64,000 bases of DNA, from the NCBI GenBank assembly GCA_004194705.1, contig SADC01001345.1, forward strand, positions 1 to 64,000, given 5' to 3'. Shown one piece after another: positions 45,500 through 57,708 of the stretch (position 1 is the first letter of the stretch; each line of letters begins with the position of its first letter). Position numbers and translations under genes: made by a program. This stretch comes from Ditylenchus dipsaci (lineage: Eukaryota; Nematoda; Chromadorea; Rhabditida; Anguinidae). The notes under the pieces were generated by a model that saw nothing but the letters and a program-made list of their open reading frames with translations, did no database searches and was not told the DNA's origin.

Positions 45500-47835
45500 T
45501 TCAATCAATAACATTTTCTTCTGTCACAATATATTTCTGGTTGAAGGACATCAAAACCTTGCGTTTAGCCAAGGGACCGTTAGTTGCATTCTTGTGACCT
45601 CCGGTGTGTAACGTAAGCTGAGAGAATATTCGCTCTACTGACCCAGAATGCGCAGGGGATGGAAGAACAGAGAAGGCAATCGGTGCAAGTTTTGGAAATC
45701 TCTAAAAAGGCAAACTACAGGTGACTAAGAAGGAAATTTAGTCAACCTTTTGATACCTATCCCAATATTCGGCTGGATTATTTGATGTAGTCGGTTCCCA
45801 CACATGATTCAATAGACCTTAATTTCATCATCAATATTACTCCTCTGCAGGTCTAGGTGATTTGTTGGCCTCAGATCACTCCCATAAAAGGTGAATATAG
45901 GCGTAGATTGCTTGGTTCCTGATACTATGGACTTCGGAGATTGTTCTATTTCATCCTCTAGAGAGATACTCAGGTTAATGGCCTAAACAAGAATATGCTA
46001 TGAAAAATGTTGCTCTAAATTTTTATACCATTGATTTGATTGCGGATTTCGCAGCATTTCTATACGGCACAACGACATCCATGCAAACCACAGAGGGATC
46101 CAGAAAAGTAGAAGCCAGATAAATCGGATCACTACTATCAAGAACATGTTTAAACCGTTTCAAAGACGTTCATTTAGACTGCAGCAGATTGCTTTTTGTC
46201 CCACATGATCTATAAATTTATGTGTAGTCAATGAGACAAATTGGACCATATAGTGAAACCTTGAGAAATTTGGAGAGACATAAAATTCCAGGAAGCAGAA
46301 GAGATATCGTTGGCTTTGTATCCTGTTGAAGCTTGTCCGTCAACTCGCGAAAAACATCTAAGATTTCCAAAACTTCCTCAAGAGTAAGTAATATCCGCTC
46401 CCAAGATTGTCTGCCACTTCTCTGAGTGACATATCAGATTCAATTCATCCACCATTCTGGAATTGCTTTCCTCATCGAAGACTAATAGCAAACGAGAGTA
46501 GACGATTTGCAACGTTGACCAGCGAGTATTGGCAGGAAATAGGAGAGTCTTCTTAGTTCTTTTAATAAGCTTTTGTGTGGCGACATAGGATTTGGAGAAT
46601 TTTCCGATAGTTGTGAACACTCTCTGACGATAGCGCATATTAAAGTTTCATTTTTAATTTATCTTATATACCTTTCGAAGCGACGTGATGGTGGGTGATG
46701 ACTCAAACACATCTTTAAGCACAAGTTGAAGCGTATGTGCAGCGCAAATTGTGTGTCGAGGCAATTCGATATCCGTAAAAGAGTCTTCAAAGTCTACGCC
46801 GAATTCTATCAGATCGATACCAATCTTTTCTTCCACAACTTCTGCATTTATTATAAGAAGCGGTTCTTCCATGATAGGATCCTGATTAGCACTGAGGAAG
46901 GGGTCCCTTAATATTGTTGACTTTCACGACATGAATTTTTTGGAAAAACTAACTGTATAGCGGCCTTCATGTTAGACGCCCCATCAGTAACAAATCTAAG
47001 AGGAACTTTTTCGACATTTGCTTCATCTAAGGACTTTTGTATAAGGCGAGCGATATTCGGTCCTTAATTAGACATAGTTAATTTAATTCAGTTATTTCAC
47101 CGTTTTAACCTGTATGCCGATCCTCTATTAAGACCAAATCTAGGGCCACAGTTTCAAAGGTTTTTGACGCCGGATTCCAAAAGTGGGCAGCAATGCCTGA
47201 ACATACAGAATAAAAAAAGGATGAAAAGCACAATAACAAGCCTAACGTTACCTAAGAAACAATGTTTCATACCCCTAGTAGTAGCAATATCAGCCGAAAT
47301 AGAGACGCTTGCAGGTGAGTCACAGATAGTTTTGTAAACCTTGGCCATCAATGTAGAGAACTCCTTTGAAATATCATTCGATAAAGCTCGACGTGTAGGA
47401 GGAATGAAAACCAGGCACGAGAGACAGAAGTGACTAAAAGCGCTTTGAAGAATAGATCGAACTACAAAGAATACAATATAATCTACTTTTAGGTATTTAT
47501 TCTCGACATGAGAAACGGGCATTGATGTTGTTGAAGCGTACCAAGCCAACAATTGACGAGGCGAATTACGAAATATAGGGAGCTCCGGATGATGCGAAAG
47601 CAGATGGCGCTTTGCGTTGCATGACGGTAGTGCTCCTTGGGACACGAAATCGCACTCATTACATTTTCCATTTGTGAAATAGGATGAGTAAACAGATGCT
47701 GAACGATACTATTATAAGTAATTTTTATACATGACAACAACTTACATTTACGCTTTCCGCGGTTATTCCTAACAACGACCGGAGAATTTGTAGCTGAGCC
47801 AACTATTCTTTCTGGCTGATTGGCATCAAATTTCT
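45500..47835 (-). pseudogene. BED-type hAT transposase, degraded
   Basis: On the minus strand, successive exons encode: KFDANQPERIVGSATNSPVV (47835-47746, donor GTAAGT), then after a 47-bp intron a BED zinc finger (from 47698: CNECDF, CNAKRHLLSHHPELP), SVSISADIATTRGMKHCFLG, HFWNPASKTFETVALDLVLI (about 47195-47110), RFVTDGASNMKAA with the second catalytic Asp (about 47060-46955), CAAHTLQLVLKDVFE (46870-46670), NTRWSTLQIVYSRLL (46630-46390), LASTFLDPSVV (about 46100) and the hATC dimerisation region (FPKLAPIAFSVLPSPAHSGS, VERIFS; 45710-45500). Stops and a frameshift near 46395, plus stops between 45750 and 46250, mean it is no longer active. Confidence 0.85.
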
Positions 47836-47999
47836 AAAAAAAAATTACGTTAAGTGCGCTATCGTAATGTGATATATCGCATAGACATTTGGCAGCAACA
47901 GACCGGGCACACTGTGGATGACTCGATTGAGGTGAAAGATTAACGCCGCCGAAAGGAAGATAACAAGAAAAATAAAACATATAATTTGAAAGAGAATCG

Positions 48000-48310
48000 A
48001 TTCGCAAGAGCTAATGAGTCGAAAAATCGCGGATCGATTGATTCGCGAAACATAGCGAATCGATAACTCGCGAATCAATCGATTCGTGAATTAATTGAAT
48101 CGTTCAAATCGATTCGCGAATCGATTGATTCGCGAAATTTGGCGAATCGATAAGTCGCGAATCGATTGATTCGATTCGCGCGTCTTTTTTTTGTCTCGCG
48201 AATCGATTTAATCGATTCGCGAAAATCGATTCGCGAAAATTGTGCGAATCGATCGATTCGCGCAATTTCGATTCAAATTTTCTGGCGAATCAATTCACTG
48301 AATCAAATGA
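48000..48310. repeat. Right terminal array of ATTCGCGAATC palindromes
   Basis: Mirror of the array at 44280-44600, including the same GATTCGCGAAACATAGCGAAT phrase in inverted form, with some rearranged units. Confidence 0.85.
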
Positions 48311-48329
48311 ACAGGACTGCTAATAAGTC

Positions 48330-49965
48330 GAGGGTATGATAAGTCGAGAGTCGTGGTACTCAAACTTTGGTCACTGTATGTTGAACCAAGGTATATTTTA
48401 CCCTTCAGCCAAACTGCGTCTGATTTCGGATCTTTATTTCCATAAATCTATTTCTACAAATAAACGTGGTCTGGTACATCGCTGAAAATCTTTTTTCTGA
48501 TCATTTGCTATCTCAAAAAGATGTATTCTGTCATCGAAACTAGAACCTGTGACTTCAAAAAACCCTTGTTTCGTGCTGTGACAGCAAAAAATTTGAATTT
48601 TTCTGTATTTTATGTTGAATCGAGAGTGAGTTTGTCGATTAAGACCGACCTAAGCTATATGTTAAATCGAGGGTCAATTCGCCTTAATTTCAATCTGATC
48701 AACCAAATTTTGTGAGTTGTATGTTGAACCAAGTGTATGTTAAATCGAGATCGAATGCACCTTAATATTATTATTGTCATTCAGGTAAATTTTCAATTTA
48801 TTGTTTTTGTTATACACGAGCTATATAAAAATTGTGCTGAGCAAGTTAGATATTTTGTATGATTTTTGTTTTAAATTTTTTTTTCTGCTGATGTACTCAA
48901 AACCTTTAATGATTTATTTTTCAACTTTATTTTAAAAATTATTGAATTTTACTGGAAAAAAAATGTAACTGATCCAAAAAGTGAATAACATGATAATTAA
49001 TATTAGGACAACTAGTTAGACACTGGTTAAATGTGCATGTTGAACATTTTTAATATTTGATTTTCTTTAAAGTTGTAATTTATCATTTTTTTTATTTTTT
49101 TGTTAGATTTTAGTTCTGACCTTTTTTATAAAAAAATTAAAAAAAAGGCTTTTGAAAAAATACTCTGTGATATTAGTGACATTTTAGAAAAGTGAAAAGA
49201 ATGAAAAAACTTTTTTTGCACATTTCTCAACTTTCGAATTTTAAAAAGTTGAAGCGATTAAAATGCTCGTTAACTCTCCAAATGAACTCACAGGTGTTTC
49301 AAGATTAATTTTGCTGTAAGGTAATGTTAAGGTAATAATACCTGAATTTAACTTAAAACATCTTAAAACAACTTAATTTAATTTAAAACTCACTAACTTT
49401 TGAAACAACCTAATATGTTGTGCATATGAAATAAAAGCACTAGTATCATATTTATAAGATTATTTTTGTTCGCCCTTTTTAACGGATTTTGAAAATATAC
49501 GAAAAGATGGTCTAAATACACTTCTAAAGAAATGCGATAAAAGATACTCCTCATTTTATACTGAAAAACTTAGGGCTTATTTTGACTCTTTCTTATACTT
49601 GCACGGACCCAGCCGCCGGCTACTGGCGGCAGTGACGGCGCCAGACAGAAGATAGATCAATTTGGCGGAGTTTATTATTGAAGTGACCGACCCTAGGGTA
49701 TGTTATATAAAGGGATATGTTATAACGAAGTTCCACTGCATCGACTTCTGCAGTTGTCGAGTTATAACGTTAGCGAGTTATCACATTTTGTTATGATAAA
49801 CTTAAAAATTTCAGATCATTCTCTATAACTTTAAAATTAAATTATTTATTTTTAAACTAGTAAAGTTCACTTAAAAAATATTTTATGCTAGATAACTGGC
49901 TTGAACGTTTGCACATGTTCTAATATTTTTAAAAAGACTTCGCTGTTATGTGTGCTATTCATGCT
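48330..49965. other. Gene-free AT-rich stretch
   Basis: No supported gene. ATGTTGAATCGAGAG, ATGTTAAATCGAGGGTCAATTC and TGTTAAATCGAGATCG (48610-48750) look like scattered pogo-like terminal phrases. GAGTTATAACG words near 49715-49790 are similar. Confidence 0.45.
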
Positions 49966-49971
49966 TTGAAT

Positions 49972-50045
49972 TACCGTATATTCTCTAATAAAAGACTCTG
50001 GGCTTTTATTTTTCAACCTCTTGAAAATTCCTTAATTGTGAATTG
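49972..50045. mobile_element. Truncated ACCGTATTT-family MITE
   Basis: TACCGTATATTCTCTAATAAAAG followed by GGGCTTTTATTTTTCAACC is a left terminus; no right terminus follows. Confidence 0.6.
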
Positions 50046-50054
50046 GGTTTTAAC

Positions 50055-50275
50055 CAGGGCTCCCAAACGGCCTTTATTTAAAGATTTGTCGTTTATTTAA
50101 GACCCGAAATTTTTAGAATTTTTTGTTTTTTGTTATTTGACGTCAAAACCTTTATTTTTGGTGCTCCGAAACCAATAAGCACTGGATAAAATAGCACTTG
50201 TTGAGCAAATGTCCATTATTTTATAGAAGTGTTTTTTATTTTAAAATTTCAGTTGGTAGCCTTGGTTTCCGAAAT
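50055..50275 (+). repeat. Dispersed repeat shared with 52313-52430
   Basis: CCAGGGCTCCCAAACGGCCTTTATTTAAAGATTTG, then GACGTCAAAACC and TTTTTGGTGCTCCGAA, match CCAGGGCTGCGAATCACTATTTATTTAAAAATTTG, then CACGTCAAAATTTTCGTTTTCGGCACTC at 52313-52420. Confidence 0.55.
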
Positions 50276-50441
50276 CGTAGTCAAAAAGTAGGCACAATCA
50301 TTAATTAGGTTTGGCTCGCGGATCAGTAACAAGCTCGTTTAGAGCTACTTTTACATAATAATTTATTGATAGGAATTTTCCGTGTAAGAATTAAAAAATC
50401 GGTCAAGAAGGACCACTTAGTACTTGATCATTAAAATAAGC

Positions 50442-50692
50442 TACCGTATTTCCTTTAATATAACCACCCGCTCTAATAAACCCACCCCCTCAACTTCCAG
50501 TGTCTGTATCTCGGAACAGAGTAAATATTCTGCAAAGCTGTTTTTTGCGTTTTCTTAGTTCCCACGAGCTCTACCGATTCCGCTTTTTGGATTTTGGTTG
50601 AAGCCGCAAAAATCTCAAAATGACTCTAATAAACCCACCCCAGAAGGGGTTTGAAAATAAACCCACCGGTGTTATATTAGAGAAATACGGTA
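50442..50692. mobile_element. ACCGTATTT-family MITE
   Basis: TACCGTATTTCCTTTAATATAACC and TTATATTAGAGAAATACGGTA are the ends, 251 bp. The interior has TCTCGGAACAGAG and CTCTACCGATTCCGCTTTTTGG as in other members. Confidence 0.9.
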
Positions 50693-51252
50693 TTCAATTA
50701 TTTATTGTATTTTTCTAATATTAGCCCCAAAATCCGGAATTTCTTATTTTTCGTTGCGCTTTTGAACAACTTTGTTTTATTAAGAGCTTGGTTCTGTGAC
50801 ATAACAAAATGTAGCACTGACTTCCAGCTACATATTGGTATAGGCTTGAAACCTAAAAACTTGTCTGAAAAGCAGATAATACTAAATTACTAAAAATTTC
50901 AGATTTGGTAGGGATTGGAGGGGGGGGGGGGGTTGTGGTGGCTTATTTTAGAGGAAATGTGTAAAAAAATTTGCATTGTTCACTAAACATTAATTTAAAA
51001 AATAGAAATAAATTTAAAAATTTTAATTTTTATAGATTACAACCATCAGTATGTATCTTGGTCCTTTGATCAAACACTGGATCATTTTCATGTTTAAAAA
51101 CTGATACTTTTATATCCTTTTTATGTATATTGATAAAAGCTATTTTATAAAATATTATTTTTTATTACAAAAAATGTTTGAATTAAAACCAAGCTTTTTG
51201 AAAATTACTGTGTCACGATGGCAGAGTGTAATTTTGTAGTAAATGATGTTTA

Positions 51253-51502
51253 TACCGTAATTCCTCTAATAAGCCGCCCCCCTCCTAAATTCAAAAAATG
51301 GGTTTCTGGCATTGTGTTTTTGACCTATGTTTTGAAAACCACTGTTAGGCAAGTCATTATCTATTTTGTAGCTCATCTCACTGGCTACAAATTGAGGGTA
51401 ACTTGCCAAAGAGGAGTCTTCAAAAAATGGGTCAAAAACACAATGCCAAGAACACGATTTTGAACCAGAGGGGGGGGGCGGCTTATTAGAGGAATTACAG
51501 TA
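51253..51502. mobile_element. ACCGTATTT-family MITE, subtype 2
   Basis: TACCGTAATTCCTCTAATAAGCC and GGCTTATTAGAGGAATTACAGTA are the ends, 250 bp. The interior (GGCATTGTGTTTTTGACC, GCTCATCTCACTGGCTACAAATTGAG) differs from the common type but matches 59214-59453, so this is a second subfamily. Confidence 0.9.
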
Positions 51503-51699
51503 GTTGCTAATTTTGCTTTTCAACGACAAGCTTTTTTTAGGATTTTGTATAAATAAGACAATGACAATTTTATGATGACATGCTTTATATGTATCTTTCG
51601 ACTTTTAATATGTTGCGCGAATATAGTTTTTTTTCAAAAAAATGGCTGTGAAAAAGTTAATCTAAAACTTGCGTCATTTTATGACAAGTTTACAAGCAA

Positions 51700-52238
51700 T
51701 TTGATGGCATGGTGACATTTATGGTTCTGGCTTTGCAGTCGGACATTGGCGGACTTGATATTTTGCAAACCGACATCAGCGACTCGACTTTTGCGTAATG
51801 ACATTGGCGGACGCGACATTCGCAGACCGACCAATGGGGATGGTCATTTGCGGACGCAAATTTAGCTGACGCGTTATTTATTGACACGACTTTGGCGGAT
51901 GTGACATTTGCAGTCCGTTAAATGCGAACCTGCTTTTTACAAAAAAAAGCTTTTTTTGCCCTTAAAAAATGTCCGCAAATGTCGTGTCCGTCAATGTCGT
52001 GTCCGCTGAAGTTTCATCCGCATAACAATTGACCGAATTTGTCAAGCCGTAAACGTCGGTCTTCATTTGTCGATGCGCTAAATGACACGTCCGCTGAAGT
52101 CGTCTCGCTAAGGACCATCCGCATTTGTCGTTCCACAAATGTCCATCTGCATTTATCGAGCGCAAATGTGACGTCCGCCTAAACCCGTCCGCCATTGTCG
52201 CGTCCGCAAATCCAGAACAGCAAATGTCGCCACACCAA
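51700..52238. mobile_element. Fold-back element built from CGACATTTGCGGACG phrases
   Basis: GGTGACATTTATGGTTCTGG at the left faces CCAGAACAGCAAATGTCGCCACACC at the right. The left half repeats GACATTGGCGGACGCGACATT and the right half its complement, each copy degenerate. The minus-strand open frames are by-products. Confidence 0.7.
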
Positions 52239-52393
52239 TTAGATTTATATTTTGATTTTTGGTTAGTTTCAGCGTTTCAGCGTTATGTTGTATCGCAGAT
52301 TTAGGCTACAAAACCAGGGCTGCGAATCACTATTTATTTAAAAATTTGTTCTTTATTGGGGACCTCTAATTTTTATAAATTTTGAGACCTCAC

Positions 52394-53512
52394 GTCAAAA
52401 TTTTCGTTTTCGGCACTCATCTTCATTATAATCTTCTAAGTTTATTTCTTCTGCTGTTTCTTCTTTCAGCTCGCTTTCTTCTGAAAGGCCAGTTTCTTCT
52501 TTTTCTTCGAAGTCGTTGCGACCATCTTTTGACTTGTTTTCATTCTTTTTGTGACAATGGATTCAGTCGGTTTAAAGCAGCTGATCTGATCGTCTCCTGT
52601 GCCGTCTTTTGCTGTTCTGAAAGTAAATTATTAGTGAATCAATATCATACAGGGTGGCCCATTATAAATGCCCTAGTCAATTTTAGTCATAGCTTAGCGC
52701 TATTCGCGCTATTTCGACGAGATTTTTTTTTGTTGGAAAGAGGAGACTCCGGGAAAGAGAATAGTAACAAACTTTCATTTTTTCCTTGTTTTTGTTGTTG
52801 AGATTTTTCAATTCTGCAAAAGGGTGTTTTCAGATGCAATATTCGCCTCAGCAACGGTTAAAATACGTCGAATGGTTCATCGAGGAAGGCAAGAACGTCG
52901 CAAGTTTTCAGAAGAGATACCGAACGGAATCGGGACGACATGCGACAGCGCCAGATGCCAAACGAATTGAAGAATGGTACGCAAAGTTTCAAGAAGGCGA
53001 CTTGAAAAATACAGAGATTAAAAATGTGAAAATTCTTTGAAATTTGTTGAAAATGTAGTTTTTTTGTTTTGTTGATTTTGTTGATGTTCTGGATAAAGTG
53101 TTAGTGACATGTTTGGTACTATTCTCTTTCCCGGAGTCTCCTCTTTCCAACAAAAAAAAATCTCGTCGAAAAAGCGCGAATCTAAAAAGTTATGACTAAA
53201 ATTGACTAGGGCGTTATAATGGTCCACCCTGTAAAACTGAATCATTATCATGAATTTAACCGTGATGCTTCTGAAATATGAATATATTTGAAGTTTCAAC
53301 CAAAGACTAAATCCGTACACTTGTTGCCTCAGCTCATTTTGCTTACGCCGCCATTCCCTAGTGCTCTTTTGGTCCATGTTGAACCTCTCGGCAACAGAGC
53401 TGATCGAGTTCATCTTGCGCGACTATTTTACTGCCTTGATCTTTTTTGCGGCATAATTGTTTTAGTGTCGTTCGTTGTTTACTTGCCAGCCTTCGTCATC
53501 GCTCATCTGTAA
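52394..53512 (-). pseudogene. Fragments of a Brinker/pogo-type DNA-binding gene interrupted by a Tc1-like element
   Basis: Minus strand, 53460-53280: KKIKAVK, a stop, then SRKMNSISSVAERFNMDQKS and TREWRRKQNELRQ. This is the helix-turn-helix of the BrkDBD type found in pogo-like transposases and Brinker. After the inserted element, 52560-52394 encodes an acidic tail (DGRNDFEEKEETGLSEESEL, then EETAEEINLEDYNEDECRKR) ending in a stop. Such acidic tails are usual in pogo-type proteins. A catalytic part is not seen. The plus-strand 139-codon frame here is its shadow. Confidence 0.5.
52650..53231 (+). mobile_element. Tc1/mariner-type element with a residual HTH exon
   Basis: CAGGGTGGCCCATTATAAATG and the mirror CGTTATAATGGTCCACCCTG are the ends, flanked by TA (52648-52649, 53232-53233). 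Arms of about 110 bp share GGAGACTCCGGGAAAGAGAATAG. Between them 52834-53039 encodes MQYSPQQRLKYVEWFIEEGK, NVASFQKRYRTESGR and ERIEEWYAKFQEG-like sequence, the N-terminal helix-turn-helix seen in many arthropod and nematode Tc1/mariner proteins. The catalytic domain is gone. Confidence 0.8.
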
Positions 53513-53604
53513 ATGAAAAAAATAAGAGAGCGAAAATTGCCGCAACAAAGAATGAGATAGCGAAAAATGACTTTTTTAATTCAGGACTAAAAAATTAGAA
53601 CCAA

Positions 53605-53696
53605 AATAATTCCCCGCTCTTTAATAAACCCCTATCCTCCCCCTAGAGAAGGGTTGAAAAATAATCTCCTATGGGGTTTAATAGAGAAAATATGGT
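53605..53696. mobile_element. Short ACCGTATTT-family relic
   Basis: CCCCGCTCTTTAATAAACCCC and GGGGTTTAATAGAGAAAATATGGTA mark a much shortened copy. Confidence 0.55.
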
Positions 53697-53699
53697 AGG

Positions 53700-55090
53700 T
53701 AAAATAAAAAATTTCGAGTTTTAATACAAACATGCAAAAGATAGGTCATGAATGGTGACGAATCGATCCGTCCCTGTTTAACAGTTATTTGTCGCAAATA
53801 TGTGGAGTAAGAAAATGATGCATTTAAATAAATAAAGAGTCAAGGAGTTGAAGTAAATTATTTTTGCATCTTTTTCCTCCTTCACACACACAAAAGAAGG
53901 ATGAGTGAGCCTTTCCTCTTATTTTTGCACCACTGAACGACAAGAGTTTAGTGGCAGCACATACATACTCATATTGTTGGTTATATTGTCTGTGTGTCAG
54001 CAAGAATGAATCTAAGAAAAACTTTTATTTTTATTAATTTCGATATTTATTTTATAAATAATAAAAATTGTGTGTTTATGTTAAGTTATGCTATTTATAT
54101 TTTTAACAAAAAAAATTCTCTTTAAGTTTGTTTTTTTTATGTTTAAGTTTGGTTAGCTTTCTAGACAAACCCTTCACTTTATATACAGCCTCTTTCACCC
54201 AAATTCAAATAGCTGTGGAATTGTTTAAAAACCAATTTTTATAAGCGATGTTTGAAATAGCAACTCATGTAGGATTAAGGTCTGTAAAACTTTCTTCTAA
54301 ATTTTTTCAGATGATTCGTAAAAATGACGAGTTTTGGCGAAAAAGGCTTAGGCCTTTTAAGTTATTTGTGAAAGTGCCCAGTTTTTTGAGTCAAAATACC
54401 GAAAAGTTGGCCAGTTTTTATGAAAATTCTGTATATCAAGAATTAAGTCGGCATATTTAGGCAGCCGGATAATAGATAATCCATTTGATGCTACTTCAGC
54501 TTCAAGAAATACGCTTTCTCTGAAGCATTATGAACAGGACATGTCCAAAAGTGGCACACTTTCAGCAAAAAAACTGCAAATTTTCGCCTCTTTGCTCAAA
54601 AAATAAAACTGGGCACCTTTCCGTTTCGTCAAATATTTTATGTTTCTTCCAAAATTATAATTAAAAGCTAACTTAAAGCAGTCTAAAAAACAAAGCATAA
54701 CTGCAAATGATGGATTGTTCCACTAAAGAGCAATTATGATCAGCTATTCTACACCCATGTCCACCTATCCTGCTGCACTATATTTCTGATATTTTAGAGG
54801 AGGGAAGAGGAGGAAAAGCAGGAGCAGCAGGTTGCTAAAAGCTCACTCTGCTGAAAAGAGTGATCTGTAAGAGAGCTCTCGCTTGCTTTCTCTGCACCAC
54901 ACACACCTCTCCTTCACCTTTCTGCAGCCACATATTGCCATATGAGCTGGTGGGGAGAGGGGAAAATGCTTTTTCACTCACTCCCTCAACCAAACAATCC
55001 GATGGATTGATTGGGGTTTTTTGGCTGGACATTTAGTAGAAGGTCATTTTTTGTCATTTTCATTTAGAAAATTTTTGTTGAAGAAATACA
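53700..55090. other. Gene-free stretch
   Basis: No supportable gene. Short frames at 54248-54460 and 54835-55032 lack family signatures and splice context. Confidence 0.4.
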
Positions 55091-55095
55091 GGGTA

Positions 55096-55164
55096 CAGTC
55101 GACGCTCTCTATAACGACTCGGTTTAGCCGGTCCCTTGCAAGTCGTTATAGAGAGCTTTAACTG
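55096..55164. mobile_element. Tiny pogo-like MITE, 69 bp
   Basis: CAGTCGACGCTCTCTATAACGACTC and AAGTCGTTATAGAGAGCTTTAACTG are its two arms, flanked by TA on both sides. Almost the whole element is terminal repeat. Confidence 0.75.
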
Positions 55165-55210
55165 TAGCCCAAATTTTTTGAACTATTTCTTGAACTATTT
55201 AAACTATATC

Positions 55211-55672
55211 GCTTATGGCTCATTCACAAACATTGTCGTTGTCGTTGGAAAAAATGTTTTATAAAGGCGATCTAAGCCAACGACAACGCCAACGCCAACG
55301 ACGATAGCAACAACGACGACGACCTATTCATAAAAAATCCAATGAGAACGCCAACGACAACGACGACGTCAAGGACAGCGGCATTTTTCATTTTAATTAG
55401 ACATATTTTGCATTTTAAGTCAGCATTTTGAGGATTAACTATATTCTCCACACTTTTTCCCTTGAAATCTCGTCTGAAAATACGAAATTTGTCCAATTTG
55501 GAATGAAAAATGCCGTTGTCCTTGGCTTGGTCATTGTCGTTGGCGTTGTCGCCGGATTTCTTATAAATAGGTTGTCGTCGTCGTTTGCGAAAAAAACGGT
55601 TTCATAAAAAAAATATTCCAACGACAACGCCAACGACGACAACAATAACAACGTTTGTGAATGAGCTATAAA
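55211..55672. mobile_element. Fold-back MITE with AACGACAAC trinucleotide-like arrays
   Basis: TGGCTCATTCACAAACATTGTCG at the left and AACAACGTTTGTGAATGAGCTA at the right are the ends. Each half has (CAACGA)n or its complement, with CCTATTCATAAAAAATCC against GGATTTCTTATAAATAGG inside. The minus-strand frames at 55272-55702 are by-products. Confidence 0.75.
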
Positions 55673-57282
55673 ATAATTAGCAAAACTTTGAATAACTATC
55701 AAAACTAAATTTTTTATCGTTAAATGACGTGTAAAGTGTAAAACGAATTCCTGCCTTCTCCTCTTTTGAATAAAGAAAAAATCTAGTCATAACAATACGA
55801 TTTTAAAAAGTTTTGAGCAAAAGATAACTATAAAAACGAAATAGTCAGAGAAATTCGGGCTACATTGTAGAATTTTCTCATAGTCAATTCACAGCTAACA
55901 TATAGTTAACGTACAGCTCAGCAACACTTATCATACAGTTATATATGATATAACTACAGTTATTATACAGTTATATCGATATCACAGTTGCTTATAGCTC
56001 CAAGTTTTTTTCGATTTTGGAAGGATCCAGTAGATCAAATTCGGGATAAAAAAATAAGGATACACACATGGTTGTTTGCCTTTTTCTAATTTCGATGCGA
56101 AAATTACCCGCAGCGCCAAACCTCTCCTGGTAGAGAATTGCAGACCAGAACGATGTGGCTAGTCCTTTTGCTTCCAATTAGTTCGGTGGATCTTTCCTTA
56201 AATCTGTCCAAATGAACTAAAACTATTTCACAGGTTCAATGTCTGCCAATGCTTCTTCTAGTCAATCCACAGCCATTCCGTCCACCACTAGAACATCTAA
56301 ATTGTTTGAATTTTCGTCTACTAGTATCCATTTTTGGAAGAAGAAGTCTCCATTGAATAGTTTACAACAAGTATTTCGTAAAGAGGTCAATAAAAAAGAG
56401 AATAGCAATATGTCGACAAAATTTGAGGTTGACACACCTAATAGTCAAATGTGAGTGTGTTTTGATTAAATTTGTATTTTTATACAATGGAAAAAACAGC
56501 AAATTTACGGTTCATGATGAAAATATCATCTTTTCCAAATCCCCCTCCTCTTCGAGGCCATAGTACCTAATCCTTTCTATTTTCGCCTTGCGCCCGCCCC
56601 CTGCGTTATTATTTTTTAAGATTTTTAGCCTTGAACTTTAATCATCAATAAGAAATATGAGAAGCGAATTTTAGCCCTGTGTTCAGAAAAAATCATCAAA
56701 TTTATTTTTCTCATAGATCCCATTGCATTGCGACGGATTAAATAAGCATTAAAAGAGGTGCGATGTTCTTACCATTTGGCATAATGTCAAATGAGGAAAA
56801 TGCCTAATGCAAAATATCGTTTGGCAAAATGCCAAACGATAAAAATGCCCAATGGAATTCTACCAAATCGGGAAAATGCCCATGGAATTTTTCCAAATGG
56901 TAAAAATATTTCATTGGTTATCAAGTTATCGTTGGTTATTTACGGCATTAGGTGAATTCATCGACAGGTGAATTCATCGACATTCGGGCGTTTTGTTTTA
57001 TGGCCTTTTGTTCATACTTTTTTTGATTGTTTGTTCCGTTACTACTCATTTGCGCCCAACTCTTTTGCGCCCACCCATTCGCGCCCGCCTCATTTTTTAA
57101 TTGTAATATTGAAAAACCACCGACGGAATGAGATAATTGTCCAGAAATGTGCTCGCCTTATTGTTTCTCAAAGTTTTAAATCTGTGGTTTATATTTTGTG
57201 ATTTAATTAAAATTCCACGGTGTTATTTTACCACTCGTCTGTACTTTTCTTGATTAGTATTTTTGTGTTTAGTGTCACGTCG

Positions 57283-57708
57283 ATGGCTATTAACGTGGAT
57301 AATGCCTGGCTAGCCAACGATCTTGCTCAAACTCAGAAATCAGTGCAACCAGCTAATCAGGTATGATAATTATCTTTAGCTTCAGATTTTCACTTAACCT
57401 TCTAATCTTGACTTTAAAAATAGCGTCGGGATGTCATTGCCAGACTGAAGTCAGTCGCCGTCGCTATCTTTGGATCTTCGTCAACAGTAATTGTCGCTTC
57501 AGGGAAAACCTGGCCTACAGATACCAGTTACTTGCTCTCCCAACCAACAAGGCTTTGCAAAAACGTGTCCTTAAGAAGAAGAAAGCGTTTGGTTCGTAAT
57601 TGTCAGCCGGAACAACGAATGAATTTCTTGAGAACTATCCAGCAACACATAGTCAAGTTTCCGTTCGTGCGCCAGGACGGGGATGGGAGCAACGATAAAG
57701 AGAAATAA
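57283..57708 (+). CDS. Two-exon 120-residue protein carried by the transposon
   Basis: Exon 1, 57283-57360, runs from ATG to a GTATGA donor (MAINVDNAWLANDLAQTQKS). A 63-bp intron follows, then exon 2, 57424-57708, with no interruption: RRDVIARLKSVAVAIFGSSS, TVIVASGKTWPTDTSYLLSQ, a Lys/Arg patch and a hydrophilic end (FPFVRQDGDGSNDKEK). AATAAAA overlaps the stop and is a likely polyadenylation signal. Higher G+C and an intact splice structure suggest a real gene. The IFGSS motif faintly recalls nucleotidyltransferases, but the downstream acidic pair is not in the expected place, so no function is claimed. A second frame in exon 2 (57424-57599) is also open. Confidence 0.5.

Larger units (their letters stand above)
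44278..48319. mobile_element. 4,042-bp hAT transposon with perfect 8-bp target duplication
   Basis: Ends CAGTCCTGTTCATTTGATTCA and TGAATCAAATGAACAGGACTG are perfect inverted copies over 21 bp. CTAATAAG flanks both sides (44270-44277, 48320-48327). Each end carries about 300 bp of nested GATTCGCGAATCGATT palindromes. A BED-hAT transposase remnant lies on the minus strand. Length, duplication and gene content fit a once-autonomous hAT element. Confidence 0.95.

Noticed and set aside
52382..52801. 139-codon plus-strand frame
   Set aside because: It is antisense to the acidic tail and runs into the arm of the Tc1-like element.
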